DNA of 64,000 bases from Natrinema sp. DC36 (GTDB lineage Archaea; Halobacteriota; Halobacteria; Halobacteriales; Natrialbaceae): the NCBI RefSeq assembly GCF_020405225.1, contig NZ_CP084472.1, forward strand, positions 1,426,001 through 1,490,000, written 5' to 3'. This document shows, piece by piece, positions 35,170 through 43,671 of this stretch. Every line of letters starts with the position of its first letter. Position 1 is the first letter of the stretch. The notes under the pieces are model-generated. The model was not told where the DNA came from, did no database searches, and was given only the letters and a program-made list of their open reading frames with translations. The translations under genes were made by a program, and so were the position numbers.

Positions 35170-36294
35170 TTACGGACCTATCGGGGGTCGTTCGCCCGGT
35201 CTTCCCGGAATCGGTGTCTGTGGTAGCTGGAGTTCCGGCCGCGCTTCCAGCGTCACTTCGACCGATCCCCGTTCACCGTTCCGGATGACCGTGAGTTCGA
35301 CCGTGTCGCCGGGCGACGTCTCGAGCGCGAGATAGGAGAGCAGCTGCGACTGATTCTGGATTTCCTCGCCGTCGATGGCGACGATCACGTCGCCGCTACC
35401 GGGCTGGGTGGGAACCGCCGGCTGGAGAACGCCGTCGGCGGGCGCGTTCGGGACGACTTCCGTGACGAGGACGCCCGTGGCCTCCTCGAGTCCGACCGCC
35501 TCGGCGATGTCCGGTCCCACAGGCTGAACGGCGACGCCCATGAACGGGTGTTCGTACGTGCCGTCCTCGATGAGCGCGGGGATGACCCGATTCGCGAGGC
35601 GCGGGGAGATCGCGAAGCCGATCGTCTGGTCGGCTCCGGCGAAGACGACGCCGAACACCTCCCCCTCGAGGCTCACCAGCGGGCCGCCGCTGTTGCCGGG
35701 ATTGACCGATGCGTCTGTCTGGATCGCGGCCGGAATCGAGAAGCCGGCCGGACTGGGTAGCACTCGATCGACGCCGCTGACGATTCCCTGTGAGATCGAG
35801 GCATCCAGCCCGAGCGGATTGCCGAGAACGAGTACTTCCCGGCCGATAGCGGGCTCTCGATCGACGATCGACAACCCGGTCGCAACGTCCGGCATCTCCT
35901 CGACGCGAAGGACGGCGAGATCGCTGTAGGGATCGGTGCCGACGATCGACGCGGTCCGCCACTCCTCAGTACTGAACTGCAGTTCGACTCCGCCCTCGGC
36001 CGCGCTCTGGATGACGTGGTTGTTAGTTACGACGTGCTGATCGTCGATGACGAACCCCGATCCCAGTCCGCCACTGCCGCGAGGACCGGAGACGGTGACC
36101 AGTACGACTGAGTCGATGGTGTTGCGATACGTCGCCGTATACGGACTGTCGACACCGTCCCCGTTCTGGCCTTCCTGCCCGTCCTGCCCGTTCTGTGCAG
36201 CACTCGAGCCGACCCCGAGGCTGCCGATCGCTACAGTGGTCCCGACCGTGCGCAGGACTCGTCTACGCGTGCGCTGATCTGGAGTCACGCCCAT
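35170..36294 (-). CDS. Tat-exported HtrA/DegP-type serine protease (S1C, trypsin plus PDZ)
   Basis: 374 residues from ATG 36294; the frame is open further upstream but without a signal. The Tat signal is TRRRVLRTVGTTVAIGSLG (about 9-27). The trypsin-fold protease has His in VVTNNHVIQ (about 97), Asp in DPYSDLAVL (about 130) and Ser in VNPGNSGGPL (about 213). A PDZ domain covers about 270-360 (GVAVQPVG..GDVIVAIDGEEI), and the tail is Pro-rich. It should degrade or refold damaged proteins outside the membrane. Monocistronic, convergent with no neighbour; downstream is the kdgA operon on the same strand. Confidence 0.93.
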   Translation of the reverse strand: MGVTPDQRTRRRVLRTVGTTVAIGSLGVGSSAAQNGQDGQEGQNGDGVDSPYTATYRNTIDSVVLVTVSGPRGSGGLGSGFVIDDQHVVTNNHVIQSAAEGGVELQFSTEEWRTASIVGTDPYSDLAVLRVEEMPDVATGLSIVDREPAIGREVLVLGNPLGLDASISQGIVSGVDRVLPSPAGFSIPAAIQTDASVNPGNSGGPLVSLEGEVFGVVFAGADQTIGFAISPRLANRVIPALIEDGTYEHPFMGVAVQPVGPDIAEAVGLEEATGVLVTEVVPNAPADGVLQPAVPTQPGSGDVIVAIDGEEIQNQSQLLSYLALETSPGDTVELTVIRNGERGSVEVTLEARPELQLPQTPIPGRPGERPPIGP

Positions 36295-36394
36295 AGCGAC
36301 CCCGACGAGTGGCATAAAACAGTAACCAGCACACTCAGACGGTCGTACTGCGATCGCCCACGGGACGCGACACGCCGAGAGCGCCACCGTTCGA

Positions 36395-37048
36395 TTACTC
36401 GTCGCGCGCCGCCTGGACCGCGTCGACGAACGACGCCGCCGTCGCTCGAACCCGATCCATGTCGCCGTCGGCGATGGCCGCGTCGTCCACGATCGCGCCG
36501 CCGGCACCGACGGCCACGGCGCCGGCGTCGAAGAAGTCCGCGACGTTGTCGCGCGAGACGCCACCCGTCGGAACGATGTCGACGTCGCCGAGCGGCCCCG
36601 CGAGCGCACCGATGTGGCCCGGGCCGACCGTCGACGCGGGGAACATCTTGAGGAGAGCCGCGCCGGCTTCCATCGCCGTCACGGCCTCGGTGGGAGTCAT
36701 CACACCGGGTGCGACGAGGACGCCGTGTCGGTTGCAGGTTCTGATCACGTCCGCATCGGTGTGGGGCGAGACGACGAACGACGCGCCCGCGTCGATCACC
36801 GACTGTGCGGTCGGCGCGTCGAGGACGGTTCCCGCGCCGACGACCGCGTCGGTATCCGCGAGTTCCCGGTCGACGGCCGCGATCTGTTCGGCCGCGCGCG
36901 TCCCGTCCGCCGTGATCTCGAGCGCGTCGACCCCGGCGTCGTTAATCGCGCGAGCGACCGGGACGATTTGGTTCTCATCGATACCACGAAGGACCGCGAT
37001 GACGCCGCCGTCGACGATCCGTTCCCTGACGACCCGTTTCTCGGTCAT
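36395..37048 (-). CDS. kdgA: 2-keto-3-deoxy-6-phosphogluconate (KDPG/KHG) aldolase
   Basis: 217 residues from ATG 37048; an SD-like GGGAGG lies about 11 bases upstream and the longer open frame to 37144 is not supported. Class I KDPG aldolase landmarks: GVIAVLRGI (about 13-21), VGAGTVLD (about 71-78), FVVSPHTD (about 88) and the Schiff-base Lys in ALLKMFPAS (about 131-139), then PTGGVS (about 160). It splits KDPG to pyruvate and glyceraldehyde 3-phosphate. It is the last gene of the run dehydratase - 52-aa protein - kdgA, matching the semi-phosphorylative Entner-Doudoroff route for gluconate. Confidence 0.93.
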   Translation of the reverse strand: MTEKRVVRERIVDGGVIAVLRGIDENQIVPVARAINDAGVDALEITADGTRAAEQIAAVDRELADTDAVVGAGTVLDAPTAQSVIDAGASFVVSPHTDADVIRTCNRHGVLVAPGVMTPTEAVTAMEAGAALLKMFPASTVGPGHIGALAGPLGDVDIVPTGGVSRDNVADFFDAGAVAVGAGGAIVDDAAIADGDMDRVRATAASFVDAVQAARDE

Positions 37049-37187
37049 CCGTGCAACCCTCCCGCAGTCGCCGTTCGATCCCCGGTCGCGATCCCGCCGC
37101 TGCTGAGACGATCCGTCATGGATGAGCGTTCGCCCCTGGAACACATAAATTCACTCATAATCGGAATAATCTGAATCGCGGCATCGA

Positions 37188-37346
37188 TCACTCCTCCAGC
37201 GGGCGAATCGTGACGGACGCCGCCTCGTAGTCCTCGAGGAACGCGCCCGTGCTGCCGGTGGTGTACCGGTCGCCGTCGACCTCGAGTTCGAACGCGATCG
37301 GTTCTCGGTCGCTCACACTGTCAGCCGTGCTGAAATGCTGCTCCAT
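37188..37346 (-). CDS. Small conserved-looking protein (52 aa) in the gluconate operon
   Basis: 52 residues: MEQHFSTADSVSDREP, then a beta-rich IAFELEVDGDRYTTGSTGAF stretch and an acidic end IRPLEE. No family recognised. The sequence has haloarchaeal codon bias and a clean ATG. It lies 54 bp after the gluconate-dehydratase-like gene and 139 bp before kdgA on the same strand, so it is probably co-transcribed and could be a small regulator or binding protein of the pathway (position only). Confidence 0.55.
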   Translation of the reverse strand: MEQHFSTADSVSDREPIAFELEVDGDRYTTGSTGAFLEDYEAASVTIRPLEE

Positions 37347-37400
37347 CGATCCGCACCTCGCCGAACGACGTAAATCGGAGAGTTGCTGGCTCGACGCGGC

Positions 37401-38639
37401 TTACGCTTCGTCGAACAACTCCTCACCCTCGATCATGTGCGCCTCGACGGCGTCCATGTCGAGCGTGACGCCCAGACCGGGTTCCTCCGGAATCTCGATG
37501 TAGCCGTCCTCGATGACGTCCTCCTCGACGAGGTCCGACCACCAACCGAGTTCGTAGGAGTGGTACTCCACCGCGAGCGAGTTCGGGATGGCCGCGCCGA
37601 CGTGTGCGCTGGCGACCGTCGCGACCGGCGAGGAGACGTTGTGCATCGCGACCGGGACGTAGTACATGTCCGCGAGATCGGCGATCTTCCGCGTCTCGCG
37701 CATCCCGCCGACCTTGGGCATGTCCGGCGCGATAATGTCGACAGCCTGCTCCTCGAGCAGGCGGCGCTGACCGTGTTTCCGGTAGACGTTCTCGCCGACC
37801 GTGATCGGCGTCGACGTCGACTGCGTGACCTCCCGCTGGACGTCGTGGTTCTCCGGCGGGACGGGGTCCTCGAGCCACCAGATATCGTACTCCTCGAGAC
37901 GCTTCGCGAGTCGCTTCGCGCTGCCGCCGGAGAAGGTCCAGTGACAGTCGAAGGCGACGTCGGCTCGGGAGCCGACGCGCTCCGTGACCTTCTCGACGAT
38001 TTCGGCCTTGTGTTCGATCTCGGGGTCGCGGAGGTGCCGGTTCGCGCGGTCTTTCTCGTGACCGCTGGGAACGTCGAGATCGAACTTGAGGGCGTCGTAC
38101 CCCAGTTCCTCGACGACGCGCTCGGCTTCGTCGGCGCAGGCGTCGGGATCGGCTTCCTCCTCGGTGTGACAATCGCAGTAGACCCGAACCTCGTCTCGGT
38201 ACTTGCCGCCCAGCAGCTGATAGGCCGGGACGTCGAGGATTTTTCCGGCGAGGTCGTGCAACGCGACCTCGATCCCCGAGATCGCGGTGACCGTGACGCC
38301 GCCGATCGAGCCCTCGCCGGACATCTTCTGGACGAGGTGCTCGGTCAGCCGGTCGATGTCCAGCGGGTTCTCGCCCTGCAGGAAGGGCGTCATCCGCTCG
38401 ATCAGTTCCGGCACGCCGGCTCCCCAATAGGCCTCACCGGTGCCGGTAATCCCCTCGTCGGTGTAGATTCGGACGAGGGTCCACGGGAAGTTGCCGTCGA
38501 TCATCGTCGTCTGGATATCGGTGATCTCGACGTCCCGGCCGCCGCCGCGTTCGCGGGTGACCCCCATCGTCTCGCTCGAGAGGTCACGCATCGTATACTC
38601 GGCGTTCGGATCGTGCAGCTGTGAGTAATCGATTCCCAT
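37401..38639 (-). CDS. gnaD: D-gluconate dehydratase (enolase superfamily)
   Basis: 412 residues from ATG 38639 (open frame to 38786 not supported; promoter-like AACTATTACTAT lies about 30 bases upstream). The N-terminus YSQLHDPNAEYTMRDLSSETMG is, as I recall it, that of the haloarchaeal GnaD family. Active-site acids are visible: KFDLDVPSGHEKDRAN (about 186-201), AFDCHWTF (about 230), WLEDPVPPENHD (about 256) and VGENVYRK (about 283), with a final MHNVSSP His near 336. It dehydrates gluconate to 2-keto-3-deoxygluconate. The neighbouring kdgA on the same strand supports this over galactonate or xylonate; substrate is inferred. Confidence 0.87.
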   Translation of the reverse strand: MGIDYSQLHDPNAEYTMRDLSSETMGVTRERGGGRDVEITDIQTTMIDGNFPWTLVRIYTDEGITGTGEAYWGAGVPELIERMTPFLQGENPLDIDRLTEHLVQKMSGEGSIGGVTVTAISGIEVALHDLAGKILDVPAYQLLGGKYRDEVRVYCDCHTEEEADPDACADEAERVVEELGYDALKFDLDVPSGHEKDRANRHLRDPEIEHKAEIVEKVTERVGSRADVAFDCHWTFSGGSAKRLAKRLEEYDIWWLEDPVPPENHDVQREVTQSTSTPITVGENVYRKHGQRRLLEEQAVDIIAPDMPKVGGMRETRKIADLADMYYVPVAMHNVSSPVATVASAHVGAAIPNSLAVEYHSYELGWWSDLVEEDVIEDGYIEIPEEPGLGVTLDMDAVEAHMIEGEELFDEA

Positions 38640-38798
38640 AGAGATGATTTTCACTCCAATGATAGTAATAGTTTCTACCTTCCGTGATCGAGGGTCGGCG
38701 CGCGCGTAGCCAATGACTCGGAACCGAGAATAAAGAACCCGCTGCTTGCAACAAGTACTATTGCGCGCCCGAGCGAGAATTACCAATCGCCGTCACCC

Positions 38799-39668
38799 TT
38801 ACGCGCGCTCGAGTTCGTCGCTCACGTCCTCGAGGTCGACATCCAGTGCCGCGGTCGCAGCGAAGGCGGCCCGCTTCTCGGCCGTTCGACGATCGATCGC
38901 CCGCGGACCGACGGCGAACTCGATCCGGCAGATATCTTCCGACGGACTCGAGTGACCCAACACGGTGACGGGGCCGACCTCGCGGGTGTTCCGGACGTGG
39001 GTCCCGCCGCAGGCCGTCACGTCCCACGGATTCGTCGGACCGGTTATCCCGGAGAGCCGATTCCCGCTTCGGTTGTCGTTCTCGTCCTCGATCGTGACCA
39101 CTCGAACCCGGCCCTTCTCGACGGCACCCGCGTCGGACTCGGCGTTGAACGCAAGCGTATCGCGCTCGCGCGCCTCCGAGATCGGGACGTCGTCCCACGA
39201 CACCGGCCGTGACTCCCAGATGACGCGGTTGACCGTCTCGTCCAGTTCGATCAGCGTCTCGTCGTCGATGGTCGCGTTCGTTTCGAGGTCGACTCGGACG
39301 GTCTCCGGGCCGATATCCAGGTCGACGTAGGAACCCTCCTCGAGCAGGCGCCGCGCGGCCCCCGCGAGGATGTGGCTGGCGGTGTGGGCCCGCATGCAGT
39401 ACATCCGGAACGACCAGTCGACCGAACACAGCACGCGGTGGCCCGGCCGAAACGATGGCTCCTCGGCCAGCACGTGAACCTGCTCGCCGTCGACCAGTTC
39501 GACGTCGGTCACGGCGATATCGCCGATAGTCCCGCGATCGGCCGGCTGGCCGCCGCTCGCGCCGTAGAAGTGACTCCGCTCGAGCCAGACCCGCCGCCCG
39601 TCGATCGACGTCACTTCGGTCTCGAACCGCGTGGCGTACGGCTCCGCCGCCGCCCGTTGCCCGGTCAT
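38799..39668 (-). CDS. AlaX-type alanyl-tRNA editing protein
   Basis: 289 residues from ATG 39668; an in-frame extension to 40289 is only the shadow of aMBF1. Editing domain of AlaRS type: an N-terminal beta domain (SHFYGASGGQPADRG, about 32-46, the standard GGQPxDxG) and the zinc site made of HTASH (about 94-98) and CGGTHV (about 215-220). It hydrolyses Ser- or Gly-mischarged tRNA-Ala in trans. The C-terminal part lacks a catalytic AlaRS domain, so this is the free-standing form. It follows aMBF1 by 71 bp on the same strand. Confidence 0.92.
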   Translation of the reverse strand: MTGQRAAAEPYATRFETEVTSIDGRRVWLERSHFYGASGGQPADRGTIGDIAVTDVELVDGEQVHVLAEEPSFRPGHRVLCSVDWSFRMYCMRAHTASHILAGAARRLLEEGSYVDLDIGPETVRVDLETNATIDDETLIELDETVNRVIWESRPVSWDDVPISEARERDTLAFNAESDAGAVEKGRVRVVTIEDENDNRSGNRLSGITGPTNPWDVTACGGTHVRNTREVGPVTVLGHSSPSEDICRIEFAVGPRAIDRRTAEKRAAFAATAALDVDLEDVSDELERA

Positions 39669-39739
39669 CGGTTGGAGTCTGTCGTCCGCCACTAAAAGTC
39701 TGCTCGCCGAGACGGTCGCCGAATTCGAAGCGTGATCGA

Positions 39740-40282
39740 TTACTCTGCGAGCGTCACGTCCAGTCGCTCCTCGAGGGCCTCGATCAGGCCGCCGCCGACG
39801 CCGGCCTGCGTGGCGCGTCCCTGTTCGACGGCGAGAAGGTCCTTCTCCGGTGCGCCGAGTTCGTCGGCGAGTTCCTCGCGCTGGAGACCGGCGTCCCGTC
39901 GGGCCTCGACGAGCGTCTCGCCGTAGTCCGAGACGAGATACGGCAGCTGATCGTCGTCGTAGTTGGCTCCCTCGCTCTCCCAGTGTTCGGAGTCGCCGTC
40001 CCAGACCGGGTTCGCCTTCGCGACGTTCTGGGCCGCTTTCTGTTTGCGGCTGGGTCCGCCGCTGGAACCGCCGCCGCTCGAGCCGCTCCCGCTCGAGTTT
40101 CCGCCGCCTCGGTTCCGATCCCGGCCGTGGGTCTGCGAATCGTCGTGTGGCGCGCAGTCCGGACAGACCTCGAGTTCGGCCCCGGCGACCGACGCGAGCC
40201 TGAGCGAGTTGCTCTCGGCACCACAGAGTTCGCAGTTCGTCCCGCCACCGCCGCCGGACGAACCGGTCGAGTATTTGGCCAT
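39740..40282 (-). CDS. Archaeal multiprotein bridging factor 1 (aMBF1)
   Basis: 180 residues from ATG 40282. An N-terminal zinc ribbon (CELCGAES near 17, CPDCAPHD near 40), a Gly/Ser-rich linker (GGGNSSGSGSSGGGSSGG, about 58-75), and a C-terminal Cro-type HTH: YGETLVEARRDAGLQREELADELGAPEKDLLAVEQGRA (about 119-156). Archaeal MBF1 is linked to the ribosome and basal transcription rather than to a single operator. It precedes alaX. Confident assignment from the ribbon plus HTH architecture. Confidence 0.92.
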   Translation of the reverse strand: MAKYSTGSSGGGGGTNCELCGAESNSLRLASVAGAELEVCPDCAPHDDSQTHGRDRNRGGGNSSGSGSSGGGSSGGPSRKQKAAQNVAKANPVWDGDSEHWESEGANYDDDQLPYLVSDYGETLVEARRDAGLQREELADELGAPEKDLLAVEQGRATQAGVGGGLIEALEERLDVTLAE

Positions 40283-40387
40283 GCGACACATTGGCTACTG
40301 GCGCATTTTAACCGTTCGGTACGGGGGATGGCGGACGGTACCGGCTCGAGGGGGATTCGTTCGAAGAAATTCGTTCGGGGCCTGAAC

Positions 40388-41752
40388 TCACCGGCCGAAG
40401 TGTTTCCGGACGGTCGTCCGCAGGGGTAGCGCCAGTCCGCCGAGCAGCGGCAAGATCACGAACGCGGCGAGATCGACGGGAAGCGTGGCAGCACCGGCCA
40501 CCGCAGCGCCGAAGCCGGCGACCGGCGCGAGCACGGGAACCACGTACAGATACGACGGTGCCCAGCCGGGCAAGCGCTTCGTGTGGCGGATGATCACGGC
40601 GAACAGGAGCGGCATGAGCACCGCCCCCGCGAGCAGGGGACCGCCGATTAGCGTCGTCGTGGCTGCTACCGCGAGGGCGACGACGATCGTCTCGTTGATC
40701 GTCACTGCCCCCCACGTCTCCTCCCGGCGGACGGCGCGAGTCACCAGCAGGGCACTCAGCGCGAGCGCGACGACACCGGCCAGCGCGCCGTACCACAGCG
40801 TCGGCTCGAGCGGCGGAGTCACGAACTCGACGCCCCCGACGAACGTCGTCACCGTCTCGATTCCGTGGCGGCTCTCCGAAAGCAGTGACCAGATCCCCGA
40901 CGGATCCGCGCCCGTGGCGCGGACGTCGGCCCAGAGCGATTCGAGTGGCTCGCCGTTCTCGAGAGCGAAGTGTCCGAGACCGACGGTGTAGACGATCACT
41001 GACAGCCAGATCAACGGCAGCGAGAAGTTCTGTCGCCGCCACCAGCGAACGAGCGGATTGGGAGCCGTCGGTTCCGATCGAGAGCCGGACGCAGTCCCGG
41101 TTCCGCTCGACTGACCGGTTCCGCTCGACTGACCGGTTCCGCTCGACTGACCGGTTCCGTGAGCCGTTCCACCGGCTCCACCCGTCGTCTCCGAAGCGCT
41201 CCCGCCGGGAGTTCCCGCACCCGTTCCGGCCCCGGTGCCGGTTCCCGTCGCACTGCCGGCCCCGGTCGCGCTCGAGGCGCTTCCGGCGGTCCCAGCCGAG
41301 GCCGTGCCGGCCGTCGACGTCGCCCCGGTAGCACCCGCTGTTGCCGAGGACCGACTCGAGCCCGTCCCGCTCGAACCGGCCGTCTCGGAGCCGGCCGTCG
41401 CCGACGACGCGGTCGACGCGGATGCGGATTCCGTCTCCGATTCCGAATAGTTCAGCTCCGTCCCGTCTGCCGTCTCGTCGTCCTCGTCGCTCTGCCAGAC
41501 GTCGGGCGAGGGGAGGCCGCTAGTCCGTTTCGCGACGTAGTCCTTGTGACCGAGTCGATCGTAGGCCTGGCGCTCGACCGGATCGCCGAGAATGTCGTAG
41601 GCCGTCTTGACCGCGGTGAACTGGGCCTGCGCGCGGTCGTCGTCGTTCAGGTCGGGGTGGTAGACCCGGACCTGTTCGCGGTACGCGTCCTTGATCTCGT
41701 CCTTGGAGGCGTCGGGGGAGATCTCGAGAAGGTCGTAAAAGTCATCTGTCAT
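40388..41752 (-). CDS. Membrane-anchored DnaJ-domain protein
   Basis: 454 residues. An N-terminal J-domain (1-70) with the HPD tripeptide in YHPDLND (about 31-37) that stimulates DnaK ATPase. Then a long acidic, Ser/Thr/Gly-rich linker (about 95-240) holds four copies of a GTGQSSG-type unit, and the last 200 residues contain several hydrophobic helices. It lacks the DnaJ zinc domain, so it is not the DnaK co-chaperone proper. It may place DnaK at the membrane. The linker is encoded partly by 18-bp tandem repeats. Confidence 0.88.
   Translation of the reverse strand: MTDDFYDLLEISPDASKDEIKDAYREQVRVYHPDLNDDDRAQAQFTAVKTAYDILGDPVERQAYDRLGHKDYVAKRTSGLPSPDVWQSDEDDETADGTELNYSESETESASASTASSATAGSETAGSSGTGSSRSSATAGATGATSTAGTASAGTAGSASSATGAGSATGTGTGAGTGAGTPGGSASETTGGAGGTAHGTGQSSGTGQSSGTGQSSGTGTASGSRSEPTAPNPLVRWWRRQNFSLPLIWLSVIVYTVGLGHFALENGEPLESLWADVRATGADPSGIWSLLSESRHGIETVTTFVGGVEFVTPPLEPTLWYGALAGVVALALSALLVTRAVRREETWGAVTINETIVVALAVAATTTLIGGPLLAGAVLMPLLFAVIIRHTKRLPGWAPSYLYVVPVLAPVAGFGAAVAGAATLPVDLAAFVILPLLGGLALPLRTTVRKHFGR
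41105..41158. repeat. 18-bp tandem repeat in the DnaJ-protein linker
   Basis: Three perfect copies of GCTCGACTGACCGGTTCC. On the coding strand they encode G-T-G-Q-S-S. Eighteen is a multiple of three, so copy-number change preserves the reading frame and only alters linker length. Confidence 0.85.
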
Positions 41753-41888
41753 GTGAGCGTGGAGATGGTATCGTCTGTGAGTGGGATTGTGGGGGAGGGG
41801 TTATAATTTCAGTGTTCTTTCCGGTTTCCGTCCGAATCTTCCTCGCTCGAGTACCGTGGGTATTTCGGCCGTCACCACGAGAGACGGC

Positions 41889-43178
41889 TCACGAGAAATC
41901 CGCGAGCGACGACTGACCGGACGCTCGCTCGTCGCCGGCTGGCTCCGGTTCCGAGTCCGGTTCCGCGTCGGATAACTCGTCGCTCGCGTCGGTCTCGGAA
42001 CCGTCCTCGCTCCGCTCCCAGCTCTCGAGGCTAGCCTGATCGGCGGCGACGAACTCGAGGTTGGCCACCCGGACGCCGAGTTTGCGCACGGGGTCGGACT
42101 CGAACTCGGTGAACAGGTCTCGAGCGATGCGGTCGACGAGTTCCGGGTCGTCGATCGGCCCGGAAAGGGAGCGTTCGCGCGTGTTGACGTCGTACGGCGG
42201 CGTGACGGCTTTGACGCCGATGGTCCGGTACAGCGCCCCTTCCCGCTGTGCGCGATCCGCGACGGCAGCCGCGAGGGTGTCGATCAGTTCGTACTTCGGA
42301 TCGGGCGCTTCGACGGGCTCGGCGAACGCGGATTCCCGAGAGAAGCTCTTGGGGTCGCCTTTCGGCTCGACACGGCGGTCGTCCTCCCCGCGGGCACGAT
42401 CGTACAGTTCCTGACCGCGCTCGCCGAATCGTTCGACCAGCGGCTCCGGATCGGTCGCGGCGACGTCGCCCGCGGTCTCGAGACCCATCTCCCGAAGCTC
42501 GCGCGCGGTCACGGGGCCGACGCCGTGGAGCAGATCGACCTCGAGCGGTGCGAGAAACTCCCGGATTTCGCCGGGTTCGACGACCGTGAGCCCGTCTGGC
42601 TTGTCGAAATCGCTGGCGATCTTGGCGGTGCTCATCGTCGGTGCGACGCCGACGCTGACGGTGACGCCGATCTCCCGGCGGATGCGGTCTCGGATGTGGC
42701 GAGCGAAGCCGTCCGCAACCTCCCAGGCGGTCCGCTCGGTCACGTCGAGGTAGGCCTCGTCGATGCTGACCTCGCGGACCGTGTCGGCGCAATCGTGGAG
42801 GATCTCCCGGACCTCGCTTGCGACCGACTCGTAGTAGTCCATGTCGACGGGCCGGTAGTAGCCGGTCTCCTCGCGCTCGACGTCGTCGTCCGTTTCGCCG
42901 GCCTCGTATGCCGTGCGTCTGGGGAGACGCTCGAGGGCCGTCGAGATGGCCTGGGCGCTCTCGACGCCGAACTCGCGGGCCTCGTAGCTCGCGGTGGCGA
43001 CCGCGCCGATGGTGTCGCCCGCCTCGTAGCCCATCCCGACGACGAGGGGCTCGCCGCGGAGCTCGGGCTCGCGCAGTCGCTCGCAGGAGGCGTAGAAGCA
43101 GTCGGCGTCGACGTGGCAGACGATCCGATCCTCGTCGTCCTCGCCGTCGACGCCCGGTAGCCGCGGCCCGTCGGACAT
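41889..43178 (-). CDS. dinB: DNA polymerase IV (Y-family, DinB) with C-terminal PIP box
   Basis: 429 residues. Catalytic acids: the first Asp pair in HVDADCFYASCE (about 22-33) and SIDEAYLD (about 138-145). The thumb HhH region is GVGPVTARELREMG (about 219-232) and the little-finger domain extends to about 385. A 60-residue acidic tail ends in GQSSLADFS, a PCNA-interacting (QxxLxxF) motif, so the enzyme should be tethered to the sliding clamp for translesion synthesis. Start 43178 gives the normal N-terminus. Monocistronic, downstream of nothing on its strand. Confidence 0.96.
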   Translation of the reverse strand: MSDGPRLPGVDGEDDEDRIVCHVDADCFYASCERLREPELRGEPLVVGMGYEAGDTIGAVATASYEAREFGVESAQAISTALERLPRRTAYEAGETDDDVEREETGYYRPVDMDYYESVASEVREILHDCADTVREVSIDEAYLDVTERTAWEVADGFARHIRDRIRREIGVTVSVGVAPTMSTAKIASDFDKPDGLTVVEPGEIREFLAPLEVDLLHGVGPVTARELREMGLETAGDVAATDPEPLVERFGERGQELYDRARGEDDRRVEPKGDPKSFSRESAFAEPVEAPDPKYELIDTLAAAVADRAQREGALYRTIGVKAVTPPYDVNTRERSLSGPIDDPELVDRIARDLFTEFESDPVRKLGVRVANLEFVAADQASLESWERSEDGSETDASDELSDAEPDSEPEPAGDERASGQSSLADFS

Positions 43179-43559
43179 TCGTCTATCGATCGATTCGTCC
43201 GAACCGATGTGAACGTTGCGCCCCGCTTCGGCGGTCGGCCGACGCCCCGCACCGGTAGCGGTTACAGCTCGTAGGCCATCATCACCTGGTCGACACCCCG
43301 GAAAACGCCACCAGATAGGGAGCGATCTGCCGGTGTTTCCGGCTCCCTGTGACCGGGTCGGGACTGTCGTCCCGTACGAGTCGAGGATCGGATCCGCCTT
43401 CGTATGACCGGCAACGTCGTTCGAATCGTCGAACTATCGCTCGAGTACCCAGTTACGAGGGAGTCTATCGGTGACGAGAGATACATAGCCGTATAGTTTC
43501 CTATTAGAAACGTCTTTACCTCGTTCCGGGGTAGCCACATCTGAACGCCAGTACTAGAC
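43179..43559. other. Intergenic region, no gene seen
   Basis: Between the dinB start and the inverted-repeat element. A minus-strand frame at 43262-43540 exists (92 codons), but its composition is not coding-like: no hydrophobic core and many Arg/Ser runs from GC-rich codons. AT-rich stretches around 43480-43520 may hold promoter elements of dinB or the phosphatase. Confidence 0.55.
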
Positions 43560-43636
43560 TAGCCACCGAACGTCAATACACGCCTGATCGTACAGCCGCC
43601 GTGCGATCGGTGTGTGAATTGTTTCGGGTGTTACTA
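43560..43636. repeat. Inverted-repeat element, short form (77 bp)
   Basis: Left arm TAGCCACCGAACGTCAATAC.. (43560-43597) and right arm ..GTGTGTGAATTGTTTCGGGT..TACTA (43598-43636) are imperfect inverted copies; the right arm read in reverse complement is TAGTAACACCCGAAACAATT.., followed by CACACACCGATCGCACG. Both arms match the arms of the element at 44445-44634. It lies 35 bp before the phosphatase start codon and could form a hairpin in the leader or promoter. Confidence 0.7.
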
Positions 43637-43671
43637 TCGCTCGAGGAGAGCGGAATTCCAAAACCTAGTGT

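Noticed and set aside
38799-40289. 496-residue fused AlaX frame
   Set aside because: The first 207 residues are the shadow of aMBF1; the real AlaX starts at ATG 39668.
43262-43540. 92-residue minus-strand frame
   Set aside because: Arg/Ser-rich, no hydrophobic core, no promoter or homologous motif; taken as non-coding.
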